Assembly (NCBI GenBank): GCA_964023275.1
Contig: OZ029921.1
Coordinates: 28,193,230-28,257,229, forward strand
Origin: Norana najaformis
Lineage: Eukaryota > Annelida > Clitellata > Crassiclitellata > Hormogastridae
Direction: 5' to 3'
Length of the DNA stretch: 64,000 bases
The notes under the pieces were generated by a model, which saw only the letters and a program-made list of their open reading frames with translations, had not been told where the DNA came from and ran no database searches. Within the stretch, counting starts at the first letter, position 1. The number at the start of each line of letters is the position of its first letter. Positions 1 through 11,025 of the stretch are shown here, piece after piece. A program made the translations under genes and the position numbers.

Positions 1-690
1 GAACAAGGTGATCTGGATGGTTGGATAGTGAATATCTGGCGATTGTAAGATGGTTGAGAAGTTTGAAGATATTGTAGGGAAGGGATACGAATTTGCAGCG
101 GATGCGCCGTATGGCCTTTAGCCAATGAAGTGACTTGAGCACTATAGGTTTATATGGTGATGTTTGGAAATTGTTTAACTACAAGAGCAAGAGCGTTCTG
201 GATTGCTTGAAGGCGTTTTATTCAAGATGAATCAATGTTATAGAAGAGGGATTTGCAATAGTCAAGTCTGCTGCAGTATGAACAGTTTATGTGGTTACTG
301 TGCAGGCATTTTTATCACAATATAGGGCGAAGTCGGCGGATGTCACGAATATGGATACAGAAAGTGGGAGATAAGTGAACGATGTGGTCGGCAAAAGTAA
401 GGTTTTTGTCGAAGATGTTTTCGAAATTACAGACTGGAGAAGAGCAAGGCGCAGGTGAAGTCAGATCCTTTAGAGAAAGGTCCCCAGGTTAGGTTAGTTT
501 ATTTGTTAGTTATTCATGGAGACCAATTATGAGAAATTCTGAATTTCATGGGTTGTGACACAGAAGGTTATCGGTCGTCCAGGCTGATAATTATGTTGGT
601 GAGGGTGGTACGTAGATGATTTAGTTTAAAAGTAAATAATTAGAGAGCGGCAAGTGATGATTCGAAGGAGTGAAAAGATAGATGGAAAGG
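1..690 (-). mobile_element. Decayed L2/CR1-like non-LTR retrotransposon, reverse transcriptase C-terminal part
   Basis: Read on the minus strand, this stretch gives broken peptide pieces typical of the reverse-transcriptase C-terminal region of L2/CR1 LINEs: a block like IRDIRRLRPIL, then a block ending SRLDYCKSLFYNI, followed by an IQNALALVVK-like block. The frame is interrupted by stops and shifts, so it is dead. It matches the better preserved element at about 57640-58440, also on the minus strand. Its 3' part lies off the left edge of the window. Confidence 0.7.
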
Positions 691-1007
691 AAAGTGGTTG
701 ATTCGCGGATGAGGAATGCAGTACTGCCCCAAAATATTTTTGTTTCTACTGGTTATATGCCTGCACCTGTGCATTAAAATATACTACGAATATTTTTGGA
801 ATAGCTAGAAACACTCGAAAAAATCATCGGAGATTCTCGATAATTTCCGTTGGTCGTGTTTATTCTGAATGTGTAGTACAACCGGATGAAATAATATATG
901 ACAGATAATCTGCGGTGGGTCTGTAGGCAGATGTGTGTGCAACAGTACGGGATTCAAGTGGGAAATACAGAAGCATCTATTTTTGGACCCTATTCTGTCC
1001 GTCACCT

Positions 1008-1040
1008 TATAAAAAGCAGAATCGCTCGAGACAATTCAGT
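1008..1040 (+). promoter_or_regulatory. TATA box and initiator of the small gene at 1138-2086
   Basis: TATAAAAA lies at 1008-1015 and a TTCAGT initiator-like site at 1035-1040. The A at 1038 is 30 bp from the first T of the TATA box, the standard metazoan TATA-to-start spacing. It would give a 5' leader of about 100 nt before the ATG at 1138. No transcript data are available, so the start site is inferred. Confidence 0.6.
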
Positions 1041-1137
1041 AGCGAAGAAGACACAAGACACAGAAAGTCAATCGAGACGAGAAGAACGAGAACAACCGAC
1101 GCAGTTAACCGACAGAGTTTAACACAACCGAATCAAA

Positions 1138-1219
1138 ATGTACAACTACGAGGCAGCCATGGAACAGGAATCAACTAAGACCACTCAGTTCACCATCGGC
1201 GTTATTGTTCCAGATGATG
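1138..1219 (+). CDS. Small two-exon gene, exon 1 (codons 1-27 plus one base)
   Basis: I do not recognise the product. The ATG at 1138 follows TCAAA, and an in-frame TAA at 1120-1122 supports this start. The exon encodes MYNYEAAMEQ... up to ...VIVPDD and ends at a strong donor, GATGATG|GTAAGT (1219/1220), in phase 1. A TATA/initiator pair stands 100-130 bp upstream. Joined to exon 2 (2049-2086) it encodes 39 residues: an acidic and polar N-terminal half, then a short hydrophobic stretch, with no signal peptide or membrane segment. A TATA promoter, short protein and AU-rich 3' region would suit a rapidly regulated transcript, but that is inference. The peptide could also be an upstream or alternative ORF. 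Confidence 0.5.
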
Positions 1220-2048
1220 GTAAGTTTGTTTCTTTAATGACATCTGGTAGCAAAGGAGAAATCGGATTTATACAAGTTAGAATAAGACATATGACTGTCT
1301 GCTAACATGCATGCCTTTGTGCCAGATAGTATTCAGTTACATGGTTCCGGTAGAGATCTGTCTCTTTGGTAGAATGCAAACCATCTATCTTTACAGGCTG
1401 GGAAGTTACACGATCAGTATTTAATTTCTCATGGTGCCACTGATCGCATGGAAGTATTTCTTAAAAGGATCAATACATCTGATGATTTCATCTGGAGATT
1501 GTTTTCCTCCAACTATGCCACGAAAAAAAACAAAAAAGGCTAACATACTGTACTGATGAGAAATAGATATAATCGTGAGAGTAATGTCTGATAATGGTAA
1601 ACACTAATGTAGCTGAAACACTAACTTGAATATCCTAAATTATTTTATAGTCTTGCATTTAAACAATAAAATAGCGTATGATACAAGATCCCTGGGTAAG
1701 CTTATTTACTAAGTGTAGGTAGAAATTTTAAGAATGAACGTGAAGTACCTATGTAATGTAATGCAATACAATGTATTGCAATGTAGTGCAGCTTAAGGTA
1801 ATGTAATTACAACAATTAACATAACATCGAAGGTAGCGAGCTACTTCTTGGGTGCTTTACAATGTCAGTTGTCAATGTAAGTGCTAAGAGTGTAATAAGG
1901 TGCAGATGAAGAATGGAATCAAAACTGTAGTTAGCTACAATTGTCGCCTCTTAAAGCTCATACATTGAGAAACTAATGTGTTTATTCATTCTGTTAAAAG
2001 CTCAAGCTTTGAGAAACTAATGTGTTTGTATTGTTTTGTTCTTTGTAG

Positions 2049-2086
2049 ATATTCCTTTCCCAATCGCTGACCTCATCTACCATTGA
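2049..2086 (+). CDS. Small two-exon gene, exon 2 (last 13 codons)
   Basis: The acceptor is TTGTTCTTTGTAG|AT with a pyrimidine-rich tract, and the two bases AT complete the phase-1 codon from exon 1. The frame reads DIPFPIADLIYH and stops at TGA 2084-2086. A second open stretch (2068-2268), one base behind in frame, runs across this stop and encodes a Ser-rich peptide containing SSPKRDGGSSAESSNSKSPE. No acceptor that I can see would place that stretch in frame with exon 1. Confidence 0.45.
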
Positions 2087-3600
2087 ACACATCGGCTGAT
2101 ATACGAAAGGTATCATCACCTAAACGTGATGGCGGAAGTTCAGCTGAATCCTCCAATTCCAAGTCTCCAGAAGTTCTGAGTTACACTACAACTGATCATC
2201 GACGTATCATCATCGGACCATCATTCGTGTCTCTCATCTATTCAGAAATCCACATAGCTTTTCTCTGAACATTTAATTTATTTGCTTAAGTGCTATTTAT
2301 TTATTTGGATGCATTTCTCTATTTATGAAAGAATTTAAGAAGTGTTTTCAACTGTCTAATTTCCTTGAGATCTTGATGATAAGACGTATATGTTACGGTC
2401 AAAGCAGCTATTTGCATATATTTATTACTTTACTGAGTTATACATATCTAAATGTAAGTCTATTTATACATACATTTGAAACATTCATACATACGTACGT
2501 TCATACACACATACATGAATAAATAAAAAATACACACAGATAAAGACAAAATAACAAGAAAGACAATCAAATGCAAAGAAAGACATGGATATAAGAATTA
2601 TTAACAGTATATTTTACTGTGTATGCCTACTTTTTGCCAGCTAACGTTTGAGAATATTAATTATGCGATCTATGTTTGTATTGGCACGTTTTATTTAATT
2701 TATTAATTGTAATATTGTAGGCATAATTGCGACAGTGAGACGGGTTTCTGTGTATTGAAATCATATCGGAATGTTATTTGAAATGTAGTACTTCTGTAGC
2801 GCCTGTTTGATTCTATCAGCCGCGGTGTTGGCGAAGATGGAAGCATTTACGTGCATTCAACTCAAATGTGCCTTTTCGAGTGTCTAACGAATATGTAATT
2901 GTATTCAGGAAGTAATTGTATTCATTTTTGGGCTAGATTTTAAAGTAGTTTCTGTGAAGAAAGTGTGCGTTTGTGCTGTCAAATGGTGCAATGTCTGTGA
3001 TACGCTATTGTAACAGATTATCTTAATGCGGTATTGGAGGCGATATGACCTTCGTCACTTGAACACACCTAGGCAGTTTGATGTTCAGTAATGGTAGCTC
3101 ATTTGAGAGATTGATTTCGTAGATTTTTTACTGAAATTGTTATTTTACATTCCTGTTATACATTACAATTGTATTTACATGATTGTCGGTTTTACGAGCC
3201 TTTACGTACTGAAATCACCATTTTGTTGTATGTTGCTTTATAGCGGTTTTAGAGTTTTACGTTAGTTTATTTATAGATTAAGTTTATCATTTTATTTATT
3301 TACTGTCTTAATTTTTTAAGTGTAGCCGAACTGTTTTATTGTAAACTGCTCATATAATTCGCGCATATTTGGTGATCTCTCTCTCTCTACACTCATAAAA
3401 TTTTCCAGTTTCCTGTATCTATCTAGTGAAGGAGACGGAATAACTTGAATTTCAAAAGCTCTACTAATTTTAGTTTTAAAGTTTGACATTCGTGAATACT
3501 GCAGGCGTATTGAATTTTATAAAGGCCTACAAGCGTTAGTCAGTCTTTTACAATCTAATATGTTAATAATGAACAGTTTTGTAATAAATCTTGAAGTTAA
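2087..3600 (+). other. Probable AU-rich 3' untranslated region, then intergenic DNA
   Basis: No further convincing gene here. Repeated ATTTA motifs occur at about 2270-2330 (TATTTATTTATTTGG). AATAAA signals lie at 2518-2523 and 3583-3588. This looks like an AU-rich-element 3' UTR for the small gene, with either signal as the end. The remainder is AT-rich and shows no other structure. Confidence 0.35.
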
Positions 3601-3683
3601 TTGGGTTGTTAATATTTGCCTACTTAGATCTCATTATCACATAATTATCGCTCTTAAATATCGCGTAACCGCAAGGGTCAGAG

Positions 3684-4345
3684 TCATTTCAGCTTGCTTC
3701 TAGTTTTCGGTAATTGACAAGCGATGGCAATGTAGCGCTGGATAAAGATAGAAAGGCGCCTAAAAAGGAAACTGACCTCATGTGACTCTCCAGAAATTGT
3801 TGAGAGGCGACGGCCAACCTCACAGATGAAATCGACCCCGGCAGAATTAATTGGACCCAGTGTTTCGAAGGCGGTGGGTAGAAACAGATGTGCAGATGGC
3901 AACCCTGAATGATTTTCGGTTTTATGTGTGGCAGCCTCTTCTGTCGCTGCCTCTGGCAAATTTGTTGTGTGGGCGATGTAATATGGCGCACAAGAATGTA
4001 CGACTGTGGGATCCTAGGCCAGATATTTCCCAGCCTCCGATGGAATCATTGCAGCCCCGTCTGGTCTCTTGCCACCAGAACGTAGCAACCCGGTTGGTTA
4101 CTTAGTGCTAGGGACATCAGCTTTCTGTAAGGCCCACAGATTATATCATTGATGGCATAATGACGAAGGCATCGCCCGAAAGCCAGTCTGCAGACGAGGC
4201 CGTGGTGACCATTAGGGCTAACCAAATCCCCGCAGCGACATTGATGAGGGCTGAAGAGGTCATGGCCCAATCGAAGGTCACATGCTACTCGCACCCCCTC
4301 ATTGTTTAAGCAAAGGCCAAATGGTGAGATTGGAAGAGCGCTCAT
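3684..4345 (-). mobile_element. Decayed retroelement-type C-terminal (nuclease-like) coding relic
   Basis: On the minus strand the region reads, in broken frames, LCLNNEGVRVACDLRLG, then CRCGDLVSPNGHHGLVCR, GKRPDG, and later FLPTAFETLGPINSAG with GRRLSTISGESHEVSFLFRR. The order CRCG, GKRPDG, ETLGP, GRR..SG is one I recall from a C-terminal module of reverse-transcriptase-bearing repeats in marine invertebrates; GKRPDG plus the following Trp-Asp region may be a nuclease core. An in-frame TAG replaces the expected Trp and several frame changes follow, so it is inactive. The clade assignment is uncertain. Confidence 0.55.
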
Positions 4346-4426
4346 CCAGTCACCGGAATGGGAGCAACTGAATGCAGCCGTGTTCGATCAGTCGGTTTCC
4401 AGGCGTCTGCCCAAACCGGGGACCTA

Positions 4427-4494
<68 letters not shown>

Positions 4495-4649
4495 ACTGCT
4501 ACTACTACTACTATCATCATCATCATCATCATCATCATTATTATTATTAAATTTATTATAATTATTATTACTGCTGCTGCTACTACTACTACTACTACTA
4601 CTATTATTATCATCACCATCAGCATCATTATTATTATTATTATTATTAT

Positions 4650-4686
<37 letters not shown>

Positions 4687-4740
4687 GCTACTACTACTAC
4701 TATCATCATCATCATCATCATCATTGTTTTTATTATTAGT
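4427..4740. repeat. Compound trinucleotide microsatellite (TTA, CTA, TCA blocks)
   Basis: (TTA)n at 4428-4491 is followed by alternating CTA, TCA, TTA and CTG blocks to about 4740. The long open frames here on both strands encode only homopolymeric Ile, Thr, Leu or Val runs and are not genes. Confidence 0.95.
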
Positions 4741-5053
4741 GGAACGACTAAGTTGATGATTACAACAAAAATTACGACGACGATGTTGCTGCTGCTGATG
4801 TTGATGACGACGACGACTATGATGACTACAATGCTACTGTTAATTATACAACGTATTTGTAGACGGCAATTACTAAGAACAATGGCCGGCATTAATGAAT
4901 TTTTAGGAAAAGTAATAAACGACTACGAAAACACATGTTTCGATTTATTGGTTCATTATTACTTTCTATGATTATTTCGTTCATTGATTCATTTAGAAAT
5001 GTGCACTTGCGCAGCACTTAAAAGACAAAAAGAAACAGCGTAGACGTTCATTC

Positions 5054-5335
5054 GCTCTGCGCCTTAGTCTGTGTAACATCATATAGCGTGCATAATACTT
5101 GTGGATTTCGTACGTGTACATTTAGATGCTTGCCTATATATACATGCATTTAACATATGTTTTATAAATGAGTTATTTCTTTTGCAACTTTCTGCGTTAC
5201 GATCCACGGAAGAAGGATTGCATTTTGACATATTATGCCTACACCAATGCCTATGTCGTTTGCTTTCCGCAAAAGAAATAACTCATTTATTATGCACGAT
5301 ATATGATGTTACACAGACTAAGGCGCAGAGCTTCT
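5054..5335. repeat. Foldback (hairpin) repeat, MITE-like
   Basis: GCTCTGCGCCTTAGTCTGTG at 5054 onward recurs as its reverse complement ending near 5335, continuing through a block containing TAACATCATATA and GTGCATAAT. The inner block AAATGAGTTATTTCTTTTGC (about 5166-5185) is also inverted at about 5268-5287. The left arm is split by about 65 bp absent from the right arm. No coding capacity. Likely a non-autonomous foldback element; target-site duplications are not obvious. Confidence 0.7.
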
Positions 5336-5499
5336 GCGCGCTAGTTCGGCTAAATCTTTCTTCTGTGGAAAATCTTTTCTTGATTTCCTTTAGGTGCAGC
5401 TTTAAGTGCTGTCAAAGTATTCCCGAGATGTTGCCGGCATAATATGTCGTGTTTTTGAAAGGGACCAAATGGACCACAGTCCACGCATCTAAGGCTATT

Positions 5500-5764
5500 A
5501 TATATATATATATATATTATATGTATGTATGTATGCATGGATGCATGTATGTATGTATGTACGTATGTATGTATGTGTGTTTGTATATAGGTGCATCGAC
5601 TGAGGCGTAAGAAATAACCTGGATGGGAGAAATAGTTTATACTGGCATTAAGAAACGACGCAGTGTTGTGATTTTCTTCCAAACAGTGTATGATCTGAAT
5701 TATTAATGAATGTTGTGCATTACACGGAGCTCAAGTAGAAACATTACATTCAGATATTTACACA

Positions 5765-5819
<55 letters not shown>

Positions 5820-5820
5820 T
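5500..5820. repeat. (TA)n and (GTAT)n microsatellites
   Basis: (TA)n at about 5499-5517, (TATG/CATG)n at 5520-5590 and a long (TA)n at 5768-5815. No gene features between them. Confidence 0.9.
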
Positions 5821-6187
5821 TAAACGTATATGTCGACATGTAGTATTTCTCCCTACATGTAGGGTTATAACCTCGTAGAAATGCCTATGTTATAACAAGT
5901 CCTGTTTACAGATAAGTCGAAGTATACAGGCTGGTTCCGTTTGATTGCGAAAGCTGTGCCATCAGTCACATACGCTTAATGTTTACACAGCTAATAAATT
6001 GTTGGGCACAACCAATATCACACTGATAGCCTTAATTCTAGGGCTTAAGCTTAGTTTCTTACGTTTTACGCATATGAACCTAGATAAACTTAAATATTAA
6101 AGTCTATGAGCATATATACCAAACACCCGAACGAAGAGAATAATCTAGAATGAAAGCGAGGCTCGTCATTCAATCTTAGTGAGCCGT

Positions 6188-6345
6188 GTACGTATGTGTG
6201 TATGTATGTATGTATGTATGTATGTGTATGTATGTATATATGTATGTATGCATGTATGTATGTATGTATGTGTGCATGTATGTGTGTATATATGTATGTA
6301 CGTATGCATGCATGTATACATGCGTATGCATATGTATATGAAACT
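6188..6345. repeat. (GTAT)n microsatellite
   Basis: Nearly uninterrupted GTAT/GCAT tetranucleotides. Apparent ORFs encode only Cys-Met-Tyr-Val repeats. Confidence 0.93.
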
Positions 6346-7595
6346 TATATTGTATTTATTATATAATCACAATAAGCTTATAGTATGAACCGCCAAGTGT
6401 TGACAGCAATTCAAAGCCAATTGAAATCATTCACGTTAGATTACTTTTATCGGATCAACCTGTGGAGTAAACTGTTCCTTACAAGCATCCAGTGTGAGAC
6501 TCATTCAGCTTATGACTTTATGGAGTTGTTGTTGACCGTTTTCTATGAGGGAGATATAGATTTTCCTGGGCGATAATTTCGTTGGTGAGGAACTTCAGAG
6601 AACCAGCAGCCATAGAAAAACATGCACTCTGGCGCCATCTATGTTGAAAACGCCAGTTGCAAGTCCAATTTCACTAAACACTTGAAGCTTTATAAAAGCA
6701 CGTTTACACTGACTAAGAATCTAAACCAGAGTTGCACATGCTTAACGGATAAATGACAACCAGAATCTTATAAGTGGACAGCATTTGTAACGCTTCGAAC
6801 GCAACAGATTTTCCTGGTCACATGGGATATTCATTGCCCTGTATCCAGAATCAAACAGCGGGCGCATATAGAGAGATCAAAGGCTTTATCAAAACACTGC
6901 CTTTCAATACCCGAAGTCATTCAGCCTATGAACTGAAGCGTGATGGATGAATGTGTTAAGGAAATGTCCGCTGGTCGTGTGGAAGAGATGAGCGGAAATC
7001 AAAACAACGGGTGCTCAAATAGAATTGAAAGATGAGACTCCTCCTTCGGTTCTAGTTAAATAACATGTTGACAGAAATGTTCTCGGGACTTCGAATAGCC
7101 ACGATGCATGCATACTTTTATCTAGACTACGTATTGGTCTATGTATGTTTAGTCTATGTAAATGGTAACTATGCAAACGCAAACTATACATGTGTAGACT
7201 ATGAATATATGCCTAAATATGCATAAGTATCCTTACATATTTATAGTATTTATACGTAAACTATATATGTATATTTATGTATGCATATGCATGTATATAA
7301 ATGTAGGTGATATGTGTATGTATGTTTATGTAAGGCTTTTGGCAAACTGTGATGACAACGATGATGCTTATAAAGACAAATATGATGACGATGACAACGA
7401 CAATTAAGAAGACGATGAAGATGATTATGAAGACGACTATGATGACGAAACACAAGACAGAGATGACGATGGGGATTTCCCTCTCCGAGAACTTGACAAG
7501 ATTTAGCCAGCTTAGACATCTTATTTCTCCAGAGCCTAGTTATATAAATCCCGAGGAATCACATATACTTCGGGCATTAAAAAACATACCAAAAC
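6346..7595. other. No gene recognised; short GTAT and GAT-rich stretches
   Basis: Single-copy-looking AT-rich DNA with a GTAT-like patch at 7260-7330 and a GATGAC-rich patch at 7345-7470. Short ORFs here are repeat-driven. I see no splice-bounded coding segment. Confidence 0.4.
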
Positions 7596-7597
7596 CA

Positions 7598-7658
<61 letters not shown>

Positions 7659-7660
7659 AC

Positions 7661-7730
<70 letters not shown>

Positions 7731-7971
7731 TCTGATGTCGCTGAGGACGAGGCCTGATTTCACAGACACCATTCAACAGCTCCTAGAGTAATTTTTTCAG
7801 TTCCTTAGGGACCACACTTACAGCGGGCAGAAAAATAAATAGTAGTTATATTAATGAAAATAAATAAAATAATAATAATATAATAATAATAATAATTTAC
7901 TACTGCTGTACTACTATAATGTACTACTGCTACTGCTACTACTACTACTACTACAACCACCACCACTACTT

Positions 7972-8003
<32 letters not shown>

Positions 8004-8027
8004 ACTACCACTACTACTCTCATCTAT
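7598..8027. repeat. (AAT)n and (CTA/CTG)n trinucleotide microsatellites
   Basis: (AAT)n at 7598-7731 with a central ATT switch, then about 130 bp of non-repetitive DNA, then AAT/CTA/CTG blocks at 7860-8020. They lie immediately downstream of the GPCR gene. Confidence 0.93.
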
Positions 8028-8127
8028 GTTATAATAAAAAGGCGTTCATCAGGTTAGATTAGATTAGATCCATGCAAAATAGTCTGCCATTACTTTACAT
8101 AACATAGCATTAGGCCGACTATAGTTT

Positions 8128-9450
8128 TTAGATATCTGCAACACAATGCGGCGATAGTCTTAGTTCGAAAGCTGCGCTCTGACTCCTCGAATCCCTCTCA
8201 CGATGGCTCTCCTTCGGAACGACATCAGTCCGAATATTGACCAGCTTCATTTGCTGCATCGGCTTCTTCTTCTTCTGCTTCGATTTCGTCGTCTTCTGCC
8301 GAATCTCGCGTCCGAGAAGCCGCGAAATTTGAACGCGAGGTCGACGACAGCAGAGGTCAGCCACCGTCCGCCGGAACTGGACGTTGAAGGTGCAGTAAAG
8401 GACGAAGTTGAGGGCGAAGTGAAAGAGCTGGAATGCGTTGAGGACCATCCGGGCTACGAGGAAAACCTCGCGGTCGACTTGACTGGACCGACCGAGCGGA
8501 GTCAGATGGACGAAGAAGTCAAGCAGTTCACATGGGTAGACAAGACAGACGAACATGACGATCACGGCCACGAGGGTGACGTTCAGTCGGTTCCTCGACG
8601 GACGACGGTAGCGCACGGTCGGGCACGCTCTGTCCGTCTGGTTCTGCCGCCAGAGAACGTCCGAGCGGCTAAGGGCCTGAATCAGTCCGATGTTGAAGAA
8701 GCCAAGTAGGACACCTGGAACGAAGATCCCGATCACGGCTCGCATCCATTGGAACACGAACCCCTGATCTGTCGTGTGGTTGAAGTCGCCGAGATCAATA
8801 AGCAGCCGGGCCTCCGTTCCATTCACGCTGAACGGCCTCGCCTGGAACAGGAAAAATGAGGGCAAGTTTGCGAGTGCGCATGCGAAGTAGGTTACCAATA
8901 TGACGACGCAGCTGCCCGTGCGACCGAACGCGATGCGTGTGTGCAGCGGGAAACAAGTGGCCACGTATCGGATGGCGGCCGTGATAACGATAAGCCAGGT
9001 GCTGATAAGGCCAAACGTCGTTATCACTCCGGTGCTGTAGATCTGATAGTAGAAAGCGAACGACTGACCGTCGAAGAACAGGTGGTACTCGGGCACGAAG
9101 GCTCGCGGCAGGGTCGACAGGCAGACGACCATGTCCGACACGGCCAGGGAGACTAAGCCGACGTTGACCGCCTGGTCAGGGGTCTTGATCCCTCGACGGA
9201 TTCTCTGACGAGTCAGGACGAAGATGTTGAGTAGGTTGCCGAGTATCCCGAGGCAGCAGAGAGTGGGAAGCAGAACGGACTGGATGAGCAACTCGAAGGT
9301 CGGGTTGCTCTCGAGCACAGTCGAGACTTTGGTCTCATCCTCGTCGTCAGGTGGCGGCGTCATCGTCAGGTGACCGGAAACTGTACTCGACGACCTTTCA
9401 GCCATAACCGGAAACGGATGTGACGTCGTATCGTCGTCAAATGAAAGCAT
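8128..9450 (-). CDS. Class A (rhodopsin-like) G-protein-coupled receptor, single coding exon, 440 residues
   Basis: Predicted plasma-membrane receptor with seven hydrophobic segments: TM1 about 54-79 with GNLLN (71-75), TM2 93-118 with LAVSD (102-106), TM3 136-160, TM4 178-201, TM5 234-260, TM6 288-312 with CLVYP, TM7 330-353 with ALNFVLYC. The FVLYC ending, extended acidic N-terminus and paired cysteines at 367-368 resemble peptide receptors, but the ligand is unknown. N-glycosylation sites are at N210 and N224. Oddities: the TM3-end DRY is IRY (160-162), TM7 has LNFVLY rather than NPxxY, and I see no cysteine at the start of TM3 or in extracellular loop 2, so the usual disulfide seems absent. 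The tail has a lysine-rich stretch (about 388-396). The ATG at 9450 is the first of the frame; a TAC|AG-like acceptor lies just upstream, so a 5' non-coding exon is possible. High GC against AT-rich surroundings supports real coding. Confidence 0.9.
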   Translation of the reverse strand: MLSFDDDTTSHPFPVMAERSSSTVSGHLTMTPPPDDEDETKVSTVLESNPTFELLIQSVLLPTLCCLGILGNLLNIFVLTRQRIRRGIKTPDQAVNVGLVSLAVSDMVVCLSTLPRAFVPEYHLFFDGQSFAFYYQIYSTGVITTFGLISTWLIVITAAIRYVATCFPLHTRIAFGRTGSCVVILVTYFACALANLPSFFLFQARPFSVNGTEARLLIDLGDFNHTTDQGFVFQWMRAVIGIFVPGVLLGFFNIGLIQALSRSDVLWRQNQTDRACPTVRYRRPSRNRLNVTLVAVIVMFVCLVYPCELLDFFVHLTPLGRSSQVDREVFLVARMVLNAFQLFHFALNFVLYCTFNVQFRRTVADLCCRRPRVQISRLLGREIRQKTTKSKQKKKKPMQQMKLVNIRTDVVPKESHRERDSRSQSAAFELRLSPHCVADI

Positions 9451-9589
9451 CTTTCTCTGTAGCAGAATTTTTCAAAAAGATAAAATTAGTGGAGGCAATC
9501 GCTTTGTTTATTACATGCAAACAGCAACAGCTGTTATTTGTTAGCCATGTTCACCGGAAGTTTAGGACGTTTAGGCTGAGGTGAAAAAT

Positions 9590-9760
9590 GTGACGACCTG
9601 AGGTGAAAAATGTGACGACAACATTCTTACAACAGGGCAACCTTTTCTTACGGTTTACTTGGCCCGACAACAAGTTGTCGCTTTCACACGATGCATCACG
9701 ATTCGAACCCTGGAAGCAGCGGTAAACTGCATAGCGTTCTGTCACTATGCACTAATCAAA
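9590..9760 (-). mobile_element. Possible tRNA-derived SINE fragment
   Basis: The reverse strand carries GGGTTCGAATCGTG at about 9690-9705, close to a pol III B box, with a weak A-box-like stretch upstream near 9740. A short direct repeat of AGGTGAAAAATGTGACGAC lies nearby (about 9578-9618). The assignment rests mainly on the B-box resemblance. Confidence 0.3.
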
Positions 9761-9789
9761 TCCAATTCCAAACACCATCCACCGTAGCC

Positions 9790-9950
9790 TACCTACCATA
9801 GGCTACTCTTGGATCTTGACCTGGAATCGAACCTTTCTAGCTTATCGATTTTGTTTTGACTGAGCGCCTGTGAATAAGCTGGTTCCCGCAACCTGGCTTT
9901 CGTTGGGCGCTATAGAAATCTCGAGTTTACGATTACGCTTACGATGCACT
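9790..9950 (+). mobile_element. SINE family 2 copy with LINE-type 3' tail
   Basis: Shares GGATCTTGAC, ATCGATTTTGTTTTGACTGA, GCGCCTGTGAATAAGCTGG and GGCGCTATAGAAATCT with copies at about 30600, 49910 and (inverted) 60405. It ends in TTTACGATTACG. The GCGCC...GGCGCTATAGAAAT module with GATTAC tail matches the LINE 3' end at 29512-29590. Confidence 0.7.
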
Positions 9951-10617
9951 GTGTGCAAATACACGGTTGAATTCAAAAACAGGGCTTCGTTCAATTACCT
10001 TAAAAATTGCCTGCGTGATGCTGTTCAACCCATTACACCCACGGTTGCGTGACATGCTCCATTATATTTCTTATACCTGTTTTGTCTTTTGTTTACATAA
10101 TAATTACAATTTTCTGACTTCCAGATCCACCTGAGCACGCGCATTTTTAAATGGACCATTCCACTTGTTGTCCCATCCCCCTGACAACATTTGGACCAGT
10201 CCGTCGATGAAGCTTTCTTCGCAGCTTTCACTGCCGATAATCTCGGACTTAAAGGGACGTTCCACCTGTTCACGACAACCTCACAATTAATGACCGATAG
10301 TGGTTGAAGCCATCTTAGTTGATGGTCCTTTGCTATTGTCGATTATGAATAGCTACTGCTGAAGATTTTTAAGTGAGCAACATAAATTACATATACAAAA
10401 TTAGGACCTTCCGCGCCAGTTCAGCAACAAACTATCTCTACATTATTATTATTAAACTGTATTATTAATAATATTTTTAATATTTCATTTTTTATTATCA
10501 TCGGATGTACTTTTAATTCCTCAGGAACACGAAATTACGCTAAAAGCTGTTATGAGAAATAATGAAATCTGGCCTCATCCTCCGCAAAATCAATGAAAGT
10601 GTCACGAAGAAATATGG

Positions 10618-10725
10618 TTCTGTAGCGCTGGATACAGATGGAAAGGTGCTGTAAAAGGAAATTGACCTCACACGACTCCATAAAATTTATGTTCGAAAGG
10701 CAACGACCAACCTCACGGATGAAAT
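10618..10725 (-). mobile_element. Second fragment of the relic at 3684-4345
   Basis: TGTAGCGCTGGATACAGATG and the following 100 bp match 3732-3835 with about 20% differences, covering the part that encodes the GRR..SG segment. Only this 3' piece is present. Confidence 0.6.
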
Positions 10726-10734
10726 TATTATTAT

Positions 10735-10853
10735 CGTTAAGAAATTTATTATTATTATTATTTATATAAAAATCATAATAGTATTGTTAATAAGTTACTT
10801 AGGTAATTATTATTAGTATTATTGTAATTAATTATTATTTATTATTATTATAG

Positions 10854-10885
<32 letters not shown>

Positions 10886-10896
10886 ATTATTATTAT

Positions 10897-10930
<34 letters not shown>

Positions 10931-10961
10931 AGTGGAAGTAGTAGTAGTAGTAGTAGTAGTG

Positions 10962-11024
<63 letters not shown>

Positions 11025-11025
11025 A
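10735..11025. repeat. (TTA)n and (TAG)n trinucleotide microsatellites
   Basis: Interrupted TTA/ATT blocks up to 10895, then TAG repeats (with TGG interruptions) to 11023. They follow the relic at 10618-10725. Confidence 0.93.

Noticed and set aside
4350-4971. Long ORFs on both strands (up to 199 codons)
   Set aside because: They translate only trinucleotide repeats into Ile, Thr, Val or Leu runs.
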